Origin: an uncultured SAR116 cluster alpha proteobacterium
GTDB lineage: Bacteria; Pseudomonadota; Alphaproteobacteria; Puniceispirillales; Puniceispirillaceae
Length of the DNA: 23,663 nt
Reading direction: 5' to 3'
Assembly (NCBI GenBank): GCA_902520575.1
Contig: CABYOG010000013.1
Coordinates: 1-23,663, forward strand
In this document: piece by piece, positions 13,634 to 21,795 of the stretch
How the letters are laid out: each line of letters starts with the position of its first letter
How positions within the stretch are numbered: position 1 is the first letter of the stretch
The notes under the pieces: model-generated
Seen by the model: only the letters and a program-made list of their open reading frames with translations
What the model was told of the DNA's origin: nothing
The model's database searches: none
Translations under genes and position numbers: made by a program

Positions 13634-15028
13634 ATGTCCACAGCAGAGCCACAAACAATACACGCCCAGCTTGGCTCGGCTTTCTATGATGTTGTTACCC
13701 CGGCGCGATTTCCTCAGTATACACTCCGTTATCGCAATCAGCGGGCTGCAGAGCAAATTGGCCTTCAGGACTTTTCAGACGAAAAATTTATTGATCATTT
13801 TGGACGGTTTATGCCTTTACAGGGCAGCTTGCCTAAGCCGCTTGCGCTTCGCTATCACGGGCATCAGTTTGGTACCTACAATCCGGAGCTGGGGGATGGG
13901 AGGGGCTTTTTGTTTGCGCAATATAAAGACCAACAAACAGGTCACCTTCTTGACTTGGGAACCAAAGGGTCTGGGCGAACGCCCTATGCACGCGCAGCTG
14001 ATGGCCGCCTTACCTTGAAAGGCGGCGTGCGAGAGGTTTTGGCTACCGAATTCCTAACGGCCCTAAATGTGCCGACATCACAGAGCTTCAGTCTGATTGA
14101 AACCGGTGAAGCGCTTGAGCGGTATGATGAGCCGTCTCCCACACGCTCATCTGTTTTGGTTCGGCTGCTGCATAGCCATATCCGAATTGGCAGTTTTCAG
14201 CGACTTGCCTATTTGGGGCAGAAAGACAATCTTGAGAAGTTGCTACGCCACACAGCGCGTCATTACTACCCTGAACTAGACCCAGATCTTCCATATGAAT
14301 CGCTGATTTTATCTTTTTTGCCGGAATTTGCAAAGCGTGTGTCTGACATGGTTGCTGGATGGATGGTCGCTGGGTTTGTGCATGGCGTGCTGAATACAGA
14401 TAATTTCAACATCACAGGGGAGAGTTTTGATTATGGGCCATGGCGGTTTCTGCCTCATTTTGATCCAGGTTTCACTGCTGCCTATTTTGATCAAACGAGC
14501 CGCTATGCTTATGGTCGCCAGCCCTCAGCAGCAATGTGGGCTTTGTGCCGGCTGGCAGATTGTTTTGTGCATATTGTAGACCCGGAGATATTGGCAGAAA
14601 CACTGTCAGGCTTCTATTCTTCCATGGAACGCAATCTCGCCCGCCGGTTGCGCTGGCGCCTCGGCGTACAGGGTACTGATGACGATGCACGCCAATTGTC
14701 AGCTCTGGTCTTTGAGGCGGCTAAGGCAAGCCAAATCGGCTGGGACAGGCTGTTTCATGAGTTGTATGGGGGACAAAGGCTGGACAAATTTGCGGATCCT
14801 GCCTGGCGTAATTCTGCTGAACTGGCTAAGCTCGCTGATTACGCATCTTCATTAGCGCCGCGACAAACCAAAACAGCTGTTCAGGCTGTGCGGGCCGCCC
14901 CGCTCATCTCGCTTGAAATTGGTGTTGTTGAACGGATATGGGCACCAATTGCTGCCTCAGATGACTGGTCAGAGTTCAACCAATTCCTTCAGGACATCCG
15001 TTTATTTGGTCAGCGCTTGCGTGCTTAA
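13634..15028 (+). CDS. selO: Protein adenylyltransferase SelO (YdiU/UPF0061 family)
   Basis: The 464-residue protein is a clear SelO pseudokinase, which transfers AMP from ATP to Ser, Thr or Tyr of target proteins and takes part in redox stress responses. Landmarks are the glycine-rich GDGRG at residues 87-91, the ATP-binding lysine 111 in LGTKGSGRTPYAR, GGVREVLATEFL, the metal-binding segment NTDN (254-257) and Asp266 in DYGPWRF. The C-terminus is short and lacks the Sec or Cys-x-x-Cys motif found in some relatives; it ends FGQRLRA. The ATG at 13634 is preferred over the TTG just before it. Its 3' end overlaps that of the Lrp gene by four bases (convergent). The decayed oxygenase lies upstream on the opposite strand, so selO probably has its own promoter. 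Confidence 0.95.
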   Translation: MSTAEPQTIHAQLGSAFYDVVTPARFPQYTLRYRNQRAAEQIGLQDFSDEKFIDHFGRFMPLQGSLPKPLALRYHGHQFGTYNPELGDGRGFLFAQYKDQQTGHLLDLGTKGSGRTPYARAADGRLTLKGGVREVLATEFLTALNVPTSQSFSLIETGEALERYDEPSPTRSSVLVRLLHSHIRIGSFQRLAYLGQKDNLEKLLRHTARHYYPELDPDLPYESLILSFLPEFAKRVSDMVAGWMVAGFVHGVLNTDNFNITGESFDYGPWRFLPHFDPGFTAAYFDQTSRYAYGRQPSAAMWALCRLADCFVHIVDPEILAETLSGFYSSMERNLARRLRWRLGVQGTDDDARQLSALVFEAAKASQIGWDRLFHELYGGQRLDKFADPAWRNSAELAKLADYASSLAPRQTKTAVQAVRAAPLISLEIGVVERIWAPIAASDDWSEFNQFLQDIRLFGQRLRA

Positions 15029-15483
15029 ATACCTTCTGCAGACAGGCCGCGGTTGGTGACTTCACGCAAGACAAAATTACTTTCCATGCGCATAACATGC
15101 GGCAATGCTGCCAAAAAATCTGAATGTATCCGACCATAATCAGCCACATCTTTTGCTGCTACCCGCAACAGGTAATCACTCTCGCCAGCCAGCAAAAAAC
15201 AGGCTAGTATCTGAGGTATATTACTGACTGCGGCCTCAAAATCCTGAAGCATTTCTTTTGACTGGCCCTGCAGCGTTATATGCACCAGCACCATAACAGA
15301 ATGGCCAAGCTTCTCTAGGCTAAGGTTCGCATGGTAGCCGGTAATTAGGCCATCCTTTTCCAGCTGGGCAACGCGCCGCAGACAGGCTGATGCAGATAAA
15401 CCGATTCTGTCGGCCAGATCAACATTAGAAATCCGCGCATTTTCCTGAAGAATGGAAAGTATTGACCGGTCCAATTTGTCCAT
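15025..15483 (-). CDS. Lrp/AsnC family transcriptional regulator
   Basis: The 152-residue product has the Lrp/AsnC layout: an N-terminal winged helix-turn-helix (MDKLDRSILSILQENARISNVDLADRIGLS is split over the first 30 residues, with SASACLRRVAQLEKDGLI as recognition part) and a C-terminal RAM ligand-binding domain with the hallmark HITLQG and CFLLAGESDYLLRV strand. The gene is divergent from alanine dehydrogenase with 208 bases between starts. This pairing is common (AldR, PutR-like), where the regulator senses alanine or another amino acid and activates ald. The intergenic region holds a 14-base palindrome suited to such a dimer. The 3' end overlaps the selO stop by four bases. Direct regulation of ald is inference from layout. 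Confidence 0.92.
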   Translation of the reverse strand: MDKLDRSILSILQENARISNVDLADRIGLSASACLRRVAQLEKDGLITGYHANLSLEKLGHSVMVLVHITLQGQSKEMLQDFEAAVSNIPQILACFLLAGESDYLLRVAAKDVADYGRIHSDFLAALPHVMRMESNFVLREVTNRGLSAEGI

Positions 15484-15531
15484 TTTCGCTTCCTGCTATA
15501 AATAATTTATTTTTAAAAATTAATAAATTGC

Positions 15532-15545
15532 ACAATAATTATTGT
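15532..15545. promoter_or_regulatory. 14-base perfect palindrome in the lrp-ald divergent region
   Basis: ACAATAATTATTGT is an exact palindrome, flanked by AAATT (15525-15529) and AATTT (15546-15550). It lies 49 bases before the regulator start and 147 bases before ald, in an AT-rich tract. Lrp/AsnC proteins bind AT-rich dyads of about this size, so it is a fair candidate for the regulator's site. Confidence 0.45.
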
Positions 15546-15691
15546 AATTTTATCAAAAAAGTAAAGAAATATTCAGTAAATTATTCTAGAGGCGCATAAT
15601 TTCACAATCCCATTTCTGGTAAATTCTTGTAAGCTTCTGATTCTGAGGTGAATGCAAACCTGCAAGTAAAGCCAATAAAAGGGAGAATGTT

Positions 15692-16789
15692 ATGCGCATA
15701 GGTGTGCCTGCTGAGATCAAAGCAAATGAACATAGGGTAGGGTTGGTTCCGTCATCGGTGAAGGAATTAACCGCAAAAGGGCATAATGTTTACGTTGAAA
15801 CGGGTGCCGGGCGCGGTATTGCGGCATCCAACGCAGATTATATAGAGGCTGGTGCAGAGATTTTTAAGACTGCCGAAGCGGTATTCCAGCAGGCCCAGAT
15901 GATAGTGAAAGTCAAGGAACCGCAGCCAGCAGAATGGGCGCGCCTGACATCTGACCAGATTTTGTTTACATACCTTCATTTGGCAGCCGATGCCGATCAG
16001 GCAGCTGGCTTAATAGCATCTGGCTGCAGCGCAATTGCCTATGAAACTATAACTGATGATGAGGATGGCCTACCCTTGCTGGCACCAATGTCAGAGGTTG
16101 CTGGTCGCCTATCTGTCCTTGAAGGCGCATCCTGCCTGAAAGTGCATGAAGGGGGGCGCGGTCTTCTAGTCTCTGGTGTGCCAGGCACAAAAGCTGCGGA
16201 CGTTGTTATCATTGGTGGCGGTGTTGTTGGGGCAAATGCGGCGCGTCTGGCTGTGGGTTTGGGCGCGCGCGTGACCGTATTTGACAAATCAGTGCGGAAA
16301 TTGCGTTATTTGTCTGATATTTTTGGCACAGCTTTAGTAACCCGGTATTCAACGGATGCGGCACTGGCGGAAGCACTCTTATCAGCGGACATTGTCATTG
16401 GAGCGGTTCTCATTCCAGGGGCATCTGCACCGCAGCTTGTTTCTCGGGCGCAGCTGAAGCAAATGAAGCCTGGGGCAGTTCTGGTTGATGTAGCGATTGA
16501 TCAAGGGGGCTGTTTTGAAACATCACGACCGACAACCCATCAGGATCCAACCTATGAGGTTGATGGAATTGTCCATTATTGTGTGGCAAATATGCCAGGT
16601 GCTGTGCCGCTCACCTCATCTGAGGCTCTAAATAACGCGACATTACCGTTTGTGCTGGCGCTTGCAGAAAACGGCATGGCGGCACTTGAAACTGATTCAC
16701 ATCTGGCTTCTGGTCTAAATGTACACCAGGGCAAATTGGTGCACCCAGCTGTAATTGACGCTCTTCACCATCTGACAGCTGCTGAATAA
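15692..16789 (+). CDS. ald: Alanine dehydrogenase
   Basis: The 365-residue enzyme catalyses the reversible NAD-dependent oxidative deamination of L-alanine to pyruvate and ammonia. Both catalytic residues known from characterised alanine dehydrogenases are in register: lysine 75 in MIVKVKEP and histidine 96 in FTYLHLAAD. The N-terminus MRIGVPAEIKANEHRVGL is typical. The Rossmann NAD site is IIGGGVVGANAAR with glycines 175, 177 and 180, followed by the acidic VTVFDKS. The C-terminal part holds VDVAIDQGGC and VANMPGAVP, conserved in the family. The ATG follows GGGAG with good spacing. The divergent Lrp-type regulator probably controls it. It would let the cell use alanine as carbon and nitrogen source, or make alanine when ammonia is plentiful. 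It is a single gene, followed by tRNA-Ala. Confidence 0.97.
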   Translation: MRIGVPAEIKANEHRVGLVPSSVKELTAKGHNVYVETGAGRGIAASNADYIEAGAEIFKTAEAVFQQAQMIVKVKEPQPAEWARLTSDQILFTYLHLAADADQAAGLIASGCSAIAYETITDDEDGLPLLAPMSEVAGRLSVLEGASCLKVHEGGRGLLVSGVPGTKAADVVIIGGGVVGANAARLAVGLGARVTVFDKSVRKLRYLSDIFGTALVTRYSTDAALAEALLSADIVIGAVLIPGASAPQLVSRAQLKQMKPGAVLVDVAIDQGGCFETSRPTTHQDPTYEVDGIVHYCVANMPGAVPLTSSEALNNATLPFVLALAENGMAALETDSHLASGLNVHQGKLVHPAVIDALHHLTAAE

Positions 16790-16831
16790 AATATTTGTAC
16801 TAAAAAACCGTCTCCATGTGTGAAATTTAGC

Positions 16832-16860
16832 TTGACCTTAATCGGCATTTCACCCATATA
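16832..16860 (+). promoter_or_regulatory. Candidate promoter of tRNA-Ala
   Basis: TTGACC (16832-16837) is followed after 17 bases by CATATA (16855-16860), a 3-of-6 match to the -10 consensus; TATAGA two bases on is an alternative with a longer spacer. Transcription would start about 45 bases before the tRNA. The -35 is good and the -10 weak. Confidence 0.35.
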
Positions 16861-16912
16861 GAGCCTTCATAATCGTCCTCACTCTGGGGAGGGTATTGTT
16901 ATTGAGTGTTGA

Positions 16913-16988
16913 GGGGCCATAGCTCAGCTGGGAGAGCGCGTGCTTTGCAAGCATGAGGTCGTCGGTTCGATCCCGTCTGGCTCCACCA
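16913..16988 (+). tRNA. tRNA-Ala (anticodon TGC)
   Basis: A full cloverleaf is visible: acceptor GGGGCCA (16913-16919) with TGGCTCC (16978-16984), including the third-position G-U pair that alanyl-tRNA synthetase recognises. The D arm is GCTC/GAGC, the anticodon stem CGTGC/GCATG encloses loop TTTGCAA with anticodon TGC at 16946-16948, and the T loop is TTCGATC. The discriminator is A and CCA is encoded at 16986-16988. It stands alone, outside any rRNA operon. Confidence 0.98.
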
Positions 16989-17095
16989 ATTTTATGAATT
17001 CACCATTTGTTTAAGCGTATCAACGGGCTTGAGTGGATGAAAATATAAGCTGCTCTGGGAATGCTTCAGAGTGCTGCATGCAGGAAATAAAGACA

Positions 17096-17281
17096 ATGGC
17101 TGTTCCAAAGAGTAAAATTAGCAAATCCAAGCGGGACATGCGCCGGGCCCATGACTCTCTCAAGAGTGATGCCTATGTTGAAGACAAGGTAACTGGTGAA
17201 CTGCACCGGCCACATCACATTGACCTTAAAACGGGCATGTATGGTGGTAAGCAGGTTCTTAAGGTTAAAGACCGGTTCTGA
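17096..17281 (+). CDS. rpmF: 50S ribosomal protein L32
   Basis: The 61-residue protein is L32 of the large ribosomal subunit. It has the invariant start [19 protein letters not shown], a central [23 protein letters not shown] and a basic end [10 protein letters not shown]. It is the alphaproteobacterial form without the zinc-binding cysteines, so it does not need zinc. The frame could begin at 17033, but the ATG at 17096 gives the universal MAVPK start and has AGGA about 10 bases before it. In many proteobacteria rpmF sits with plsX and fab genes; here it is instead followed after 17 bases by hspQ. Confidence 0.97.
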   Translation: MAVPKSKISKSKRDMRRAHDSLKSDAYVEDKVTGELHRPHHIDLKTGMYGGKQVLKVKDRF

Positions 17282-17298
17282 GAACTTCGGGCTGCCTA

Positions 17299-17640
17299 AT
17301 GACAAAAACAAAACCGACCCACAAGCCTTTATTCTGTATTGGTGATATCGTACGTCATCGTCACTACCCCTTCCGGGGCGTAATCGTCGATGTTGATCCT
17401 GAATTCGATAATACAGAAGAATGGTACGCCTCCATTCCGGAAGATGTTCGGCCTGCACGTGAGCAGCCCTTTTATCACTTGTTGGCTGAGAATGCTGATA
17501 GCTATTACTCTGCCTATGTTTCACAGCAAAATCTGTTGTCTGATGATGAAAATGGGCCTGTTGGGCACCCTGATATAGAAGATGTGTTCACCGGCCTTGA
17601 AAAAGGCAGATATCAGTTAAGGCCAGAAGCCTTTAATTGA
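17299..17640 (+). CDS. hspQ: HspQ heat shock protein (hemimethylated-DNA-binding YccV family)
   Basis: The 113-residue product is HspQ: FCIGDIVRHRHYPFRGVIVDVDPEF at the start, then EEWYASIPEDVRPAREQPFYHLLAE and YSAYVSQQNLLSDDENGPVGHPDIEDVF, all diagnostic of the YccV domain. In enterobacteria HspQ is a small heat-inducible protein that alters Lon protease activity and is itself a Lon substrate; an older study saw binding to hemimethylated oriC DNA. Length and ends are usual for alphaproteobacteria. It starts 17 bases after rpmF, probably on the same transcript, and is followed by 224 bases of regulatory DNA before the suf operon. Confidence 0.93.
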   Translation: MTKTKPTHKPLFCIGDIVRHRHYPFRGVIVDVDPEFDNTEEWYASIPEDVRPAREQPFYHLLAENADSYYSAYVSQQNLLSDDENGPVGHPDIEDVFTGLEKGRYQLRPEAFN

Positions 17641-17715
17641 ATTCGGTGCTGATGGCACACCTAGGTCTGCCACCATCCGAAAAATACGTTTAAACTTGTC
17701 AAATTAGAGGCCTAA

Positions 17716-17741
17716 TTGACTAAGGTTGACTTGCTTTTGAC
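17716..17741 (+). repeat. Three phased TTGAC motifs in front of the suf operon
   Basis: TTGAC occurs at 17716-17720, 17726-17730 and 17737-17741, with steps of 10 and 11 bases, so all three fall on one face of the helix. The last one doubles as the -35 of the candidate promoter. This could be an activator or repressor array. Confidence 0.4.
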
Positions 17742-17770
17742 GCAGTATTTCTTATTTCTTCTAAATAAGA
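17737..17770 (+). promoter_or_regulatory. Candidate suf promoter with dyad operator over the -10
   Basis: TTGACG (17737-17742) and TCTAAA (17760-17765) are 17 bases apart and make a sigma-70-type promoter. An inverted repeat with exact 8-base arms, TCTTATTT (17750-17757) and AAATAAGA (17763-17770), covers the -10. A regulator bound there would block RNA polymerase; the Rrf2 protein encoded next is the obvious candidate. Confidence 0.5.
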
Positions 17771-17783
17771 CCAATATAGTCCT

Positions 17784-17802
17784 GTTTATGATAATCATTC
17801 GC
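17784..17802. promoter_or_regulatory. Fur-box-like sequence in front of the suf operon
   Basis: The 19 bases match the classical enterobacterial Fur-box consensus at 15 positions, with a perfect 11-base core TGATAATCATT (17789-17799) that contains ATGAT-A-ATCAT. It lies just downstream of the candidate promoter, about 63 bases before the Rrf2 gene. In alphaproteobacteria the Fur homologue may sense manganese or iron, so which metal acts here is open. Confidence 0.5.
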
Positions 17803-17864
17803 AAATACGATGTTTTGTAATTGAGGATGAAGAGCAGTGGCAGACGGGAAAGATTAATCATAGA

Positions 17865-18320
17865 ATGCTTCGACTTAATCGAATGACAGATTACGCAATC
17901 CTTGTGCTTGGTGTGTTACACAGCCGCCAGGACAGTGTGTTGTCCAGTGGGCAGATTGCGGAGGCTGCTCAGCTCACACAAGCAACAGCCGCGAAGGTGA
18001 TCAAAGCGTTGGTGGCGGCAGACCTGGTGCAGACACAGCGTGGTATTCGTGGCGGTTGCCAGCTGTCCCGACCGGTCAGCCGAATCAGCATTGCAGAGGT
18101 GGTTGAGGCTATTGAGGGACCCATTGCCCTCACAGCTTGTGTTGATGGAGCGGAAGAGCCCTGTTCTGTGCAACAGGGCTGTTTTATGGGAGGTAATTGG
18201 AACCGTGTTAATTCGGCCCTCAGAGAGGCGCTTTTATCTGTCAGTCTCGCTGACTTATTTGATCCAGCCACTCTTTTTCCTGATTCAGCATCAGTACAAA
18301 AGATACGAACAAGCATATGA
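17865..18320 (+). CDS. Rrf2 family Fe-S cluster-responsive regulator of the suf operon
   Basis: The 151-residue product has the Rrf2 start MLRLNRMTDYAILVL, a winged helix-turn-helix (SSGQIAEAAQLTQATAAKVIKAL) and the RGIRGGCQLSRP wing. Three cysteines for a cluster lie at 92, 100 and 106, with spacing seven and five residues between them, which resembles IscR and the SUF-type regulators. An extra cysteine at 65 sits in the wing. It comes first in the suf operon, 35 bases before sufB, and is likely autoregulatory: cluster-loaded protein would repress, and loss of the cluster would relieve repression. The alphaproteobacterial 'SUF system regulator' subgroup is the best fit. The start at 17865 gives the standard N-terminus, though the ribosome binding site is weak. 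Confidence 0.92.
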   Translation: MLRLNRMTDYAILVLGVLHSRQDSVLSSGQIAEAAQLTQATAAKVIKALVAADLVQTQRGIRGGCQLSRPVSRISIAEVVEAIEGPIALTACVDGAEEPCSVQQGCFMGGNWNRVNSALREALLSVSLADLFDPATLFPDSASVQKIRTSI

Positions 18321-18355
18321 AACTAATAACAAACACGAAGATTGGGTAGCAAAAT

Positions 18356-19807
18356 ATGGTAGCGACAGTTGAAACCATTGAAGCCGTTGAACAGGCGACT
18401 GGGGCCTATAAATATGGCTTTGTAACGGATATTGAGTCAGAAAAAGCCCCTAAGGGACTGTCAGAAGATGTTATTCGGTTTATTTCCGCTAAAAAGATGG
18501 AGCCTAAATGGATGCTTGACTGGCGTCTGAAGGCTTACCGATATTGGCTGAAGATGACACCGCCTGATTGGGCTAAACTGAATGTCCCACCGATCGATTA
18601 TGATGATATTTATTATTATTCAGCTCCAAAATCAGCTGAAGGTCCGAAATCTCTTGATGAGGTGGATCCAGAACTGTTGCGCACGTATGAAAAATTAGGT
18701 ATCCCGCTGAATGAACAGAAGATGCTGGCTGGTGTGGCTGTAGACGCAGTTTTTGATTCTGTATCCGTAGCTACGACATTTCGTGAAGAGCTAGCTAAGG
18801 CTGGAGTCATATTTTGCCCCATTTCAGAGGCTATCCGCGAATATCCAGATCTAGTCCGCAAATATATGGGATCTGTCGTTCCGGTATCGGATAATTATTT
18901 TTCTGCGCTGAATTCGGCTGTGTTTACAGATGGGTCTTTTGTTTACATTCCCCACGGGGTGCACTGTCCGATGGAATTGTCCACTTATTTTCGGATTAAT
19001 GAGAAAAACACTGGTCAGTTTGAACGCACGTTGATTATTGCTGAAGATAGCTCTTATGTCTCCTACCTCGAAGGCTGTACAGCCCCCCAGCGGGATGAAA
19101 ACCAGCTTCATGCAGCAGTCGTCGAACTCGTTGCGCAGACCGATGCTGAGATAAAATATTCAACTGTGCAGAACTGGTACCCTGGTGATGAAACCGGCAA
19201 GGGTGGAATTTATAATTTTGTCACTAAGCGCGGGGCCTGCCGCGGAGATAGGTCAAAAATTTCTTGGACTCAGGTAGAAACTGGGTCAGCGATAACCTGG
19301 AAATATCCATCTTGTGTATTAAAGGGTAAGGATTCTGTGGGAGAATTTTATTCAGTTGCTGTAACAAACGGCGCTCAGCAGGCAGATACCGGTACAAAAA
19401 TGATTCATCTGGGGGAGGGGTCGCGCTCAACCATTATTTCCAAAGGCATCTCTGCCGGGCGGTCAAACAATACATATCGTGGTCTTGTCGAGATGAACAA
19501 GGCTGCTGAGAATAGCCGGAATTTTACTCAGTGTGACTCACTTTTGGTTGGTGATAAATGCGGGGCGCATACAGTACCTTATATGGTGTCGCGCAATCCA
19601 TCTGCCAAAATTGAACATGAAGCTACGACGTCACGCATTTCTGAAGACCAACTCTTTTACTGTCTGCAGCGCGGATTAGATGAGGAAGAAGCTGTGTCTT
19701 TAATCGTGAACGGCTTTTGTAAAGAAGTTATGAAAGAACTTCCTATGGAATTTGCGGTTGAAGCCCAGAAGCTTATTGGGATCAGCCTTGAAGGTTCTGT
19801 TGGTTAA
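18356..19807 (+). CDS. sufB: Fe-S cluster assembly scaffold SufB
   Basis: The 483-residue SufB is the main scaffold on which Fe-S clusters are built in the SufBC2D complex. The beta-helix core holds conserved segments such as [26 protein letters not shown] with cysteine 241 and [17 protein letters not shown] with cysteine 402, then [21 protein letters not shown] and [12 protein letters not shown] near the end. In E. coli a cysteine at the CGAHT position works with a SufD histidine at the subunit interface; both are present here. The N-terminus [21 protein letters not shown] is usual. The gene lies 35 bases after the Rrf2 gene and 23 before sufC. Confidence 0.97.
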   Translation: MVATVETIEAVEQATGAYKYGFVTDIESEKAPKGLSEDVIRFISAKKMEPKWMLDWRLKAYRYWLKMTPPDWAKLNVPPIDYDDIYYYSAPKSAEGPKSLDEVDPELLRTYEKLGIPLNEQKMLAGVAVDAVFDSVSVATTFREELAKAGVIFCPISEAIREYPDLVRKYMGSVVPVSDNYFSALNSAVFTDGSFVYIPHGVHCPMELSTYFRINEKNTGQFERTLIIAEDSSYVSYLEGCTAPQRDENQLHAAVVELVAQTDAEIKYSTVQNWYPGDETGKGGIYNFVTKRGACRGDRSKISWTQVETGSAITWKYPSCVLKGKDSVGEFYSVAVTNGAQQADTGTKMIHLGEGSRSTIISKGISAGRSNNTYRGLVEMNKAAENSRNFTQCDSLLVGDKCGAHTVPYMVSRNPSAKIEHEATTSRISEDQLFYCLQRGLDEEEAVSLIVNGFCKEVMKELPMEFAVEAQKLIGISLEGSVG

Positions 19808-19830
19808 TTAGGAAAAGGAATTTGTGATTT

Positions 19831-20583
19831 ATGTCTCTTCTTGATATTAAAAATCTGCATGCCCGTATCGGCGACACAGAAATCCTGCATGGGATTAACC
19901 TGACAATTGGCCGGGGTGAGGTCCATGCCATCATGGGGCCAAACGGGTCTGGTAAATCAACCTTATCCTATGTGTTATCCGGGCGTGACGGTTATGAGGT
20001 TACGGAGGGTGATATTGTTCTCGATGGCGAGTCTGTGCTGGAGATGGAAGCCGACGAACGCGCCCGTGCTGGGATGTTTCTGGCTTTTCAGTACCCTGTC
20101 GAACTTCCCGGTGTGGGCGGTATGGCGTTTTTGAGGGCGGCGGTGAATGCCCGTCTCCGCGAAGCAGGTAAAGATGAGGTAGACCAGCTTGAGTTTGTAA
20201 AAATGGTCCGCGCAGAAGCCAAAGAGCTAGGCATCAAAGATGACATGCTGAAACGGCCGGTGAACGTTGGCTTTTCTGGTGGTGAGAAGAAACGCTATGA
20301 GATTCTGCAGATGGCCCTTCTGAAACCATCATTGGCGATACTAGATGAGACCGACTCAGGACTTGATGTAGACGCGCTAAAGATCGTTTCAGAAGGCGTG
20401 AATCTGCTGCGTTCGGCTGAGCGGGGCATGTTAGTCATTACTCATTATCAGCGTCTTTTAAATCATATTGTCCCAGATCAAGTGCATATTTTAGCAGGTG
20501 GGCGGATTGTCAAATCCGGTGACAAGACGCTGGCACTTGAAGTTGAAGAAAATGGTTATGCGGGGCTTGGCGATGCAGCCTGA
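19831..20583 (+). CDS. sufC: Fe-S cluster assembly ATPase SufC
   Basis: The 250-residue ABC-type ATPase has Walker A GPNGSGKS at residues 36-43, the signature FSGGEKKR starting at 148, Walker B ending in LDETDSGLD (171-179) with catalytic glutamate 173, and the switch histidine 205 in ITHYQR. The segment MFLAFQYPVELPGV is specific to SufC. It has no membrane partner; it binds SufB and SufD and drives the shape change that exposes the assembly site. The start has an A-rich GGAAAAGGAA before it. The 3' end overlaps sufD by 11 bases. Confidence 0.98.
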   Translation: MSLLDIKNLHARIGDTEILHGINLTIGRGEVHAIMGPNGSGKSTLSYVLSGRDGYEVTEGDIVLDGESVLEMEADERARAGMFLAFQYPVELPGVGGMAFLRAAVNARLREAGKDEVDQLEFVKMVRAEAKELGIKDDMLKRPVNVGFSGGEKKRYEILQMALLKPSLAILDETDSGLDVDALKIVSEGVNLLRSAERGMLVITHYQRLLNHIVPDQVHILAGGRIVKSGDKTLALEVEENGYAGLGDAA

Positions 20584-21784
20584 ACCTCTTTTTGAAACAT
20601 GGGCGGAGCGAAAAGAAGCAGCGCAGAGTTATCTTGAAGCTGTGAACTGGCCAAATGGGCAGACAGAAGCCTGGAAATTCACTTCACTGTCGCATTTGTC
20701 AGATGTTGTTCTAAACCCGCCAAAACAGAGCGCTCCAATAGCCCGCGCTGCAAAGCTTCACGGAGAAGTGTTGAACTTCACAGCCGGTTTAGCGCCTGAC
20801 CTTGCGGCCGCCAGCCTTCCTGCGGGCATCATCGCAACAGACATTTCTGCTGACAAGGCCATCTGCCATAAGGCTTTTGCCTTATTGCCAGACAACCACC
20901 ATCTGACAGCATTATCAGCCAGTCGCCAGACGGCAGCTGTGAAGATTGAGGTTGCAGATTCAGCCAAGATTGATATGCCGCTCATTTTGCAATTCACAGA
21001 TGGTAAAACAGATGAAGCAACTCATCCATTTGTTTTCATTGATGTTTCCGACGGTGCGCATCTTCATTTGGCAGAACTTCATGAAGGGGCATCCAGTCTG
21101 GCGCAGCCTCTTATTCTTGTGCGACTTGGTCAGGGGTCAACACTTGATCACATCAAGCTCCAGGATGAAGCTGGTCACACAACACATCTTGGCCTGACTT
21201 TATTCAGGCTTGACGGTCAGGCAAATGTGAATAGCTTTTCGGTCTCCAAGGGCAGCCAGATAACCCGCATGGAAACGCATTGCTTTTTTGCCGCCCCAGA
21301 TGCACATGCTGCCATGTCAGCTGTTTATCTTGGCTGCGATAACCAGCATCATGACATTACAACAGTTGTCAGCCATGAATATGCTGATTGTAAGTCACGT
21401 CAACTGATCCGCGGTGTGCTGGATGATAAGGCACGTGGTGTCTTTCAGGGGCGGGTGCGGGTTGCTCCGGATGCTCAGAAAACAGATGGCCAGCAGATGA
21501 GCAGAGCTTTATTGCTGTCTCGTGACGCTGAAGCTGATGCTAAGCCAGAGCTTGAAATTTTTGCCGATGATGTGGTCTGTAGCCACGGTGCAACCGTTGG
21601 CGAGTTGGATGAAACGCTTCTGTTTTACCTTAAAAGCCGCGGCATTGATGAAGCAGAGGCACGCACCATGCTGATTGATGCCTTTCTTGTCGATACGCTG
21701 GAAGAAATCAGATACCAGCCTTTTGCTGATTTTTTGCGAAGTCAGGTATCTGGCTGGACGGCACGTCAAACTGGAGTTGAATAA
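20573..21784 (+). CDS. sufD: Fe-S cluster assembly protein SufD
   Basis: The 403-residue SufD partners SufB and SufC. The C-terminal beta-helix and tail hold VVCSHGATVGELDETLLFYLKSRGI with histidine 338, the residue matched in E. coli by the histidine that pairs with a SufB cysteine, and GRVRVAPDAQKTDGQQMSRALLLS. The N-terminal half is more variable, as is normal. The frame is open from 20498, but the ATG at 20573 fits the family (MQPEPLFETWAERKEAAQ) and has GGGG seven bases upstream. It overlaps sufC by 11 bases, so translation is coupled. SufS follows after 11 bases. Confidence 0.95.
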   Translation: MQPEPLFETWAERKEAAQSYLEAVNWPNGQTEAWKFTSLSHLSDVVLNPPKQSAPIARAAKLHGEVLNFTAGLAPDLAAASLPAGIIATDISADKAICHKAFALLPDNHHLTALSASRQTAAVKIEVADSAKIDMPLILQFTDGKTDEATHPFVFIDVSDGAHLHLAELHEGASSLAQPLILVRLGQGSTLDHIKLQDEAGHTTHLGLTLFRLDGQANVNSFSVSKGSQITRMETHCFFAAPDAHAAMSAVYLGCDNQHHDITTVVSHEYADCKSRQLIRGVLDDKARGVFQGRVRVAPDAQKTDGQQMSRALLLSRDAEADAKPELEIFADDVVCSHGATVGELDETLLFYLKSRGIDEAEARTMLIDAFLVDTLEEIRYQPFADFLRSQVSGWTARQTGVE

Positions 21785-21795
21785 CGGGTAAGCAG

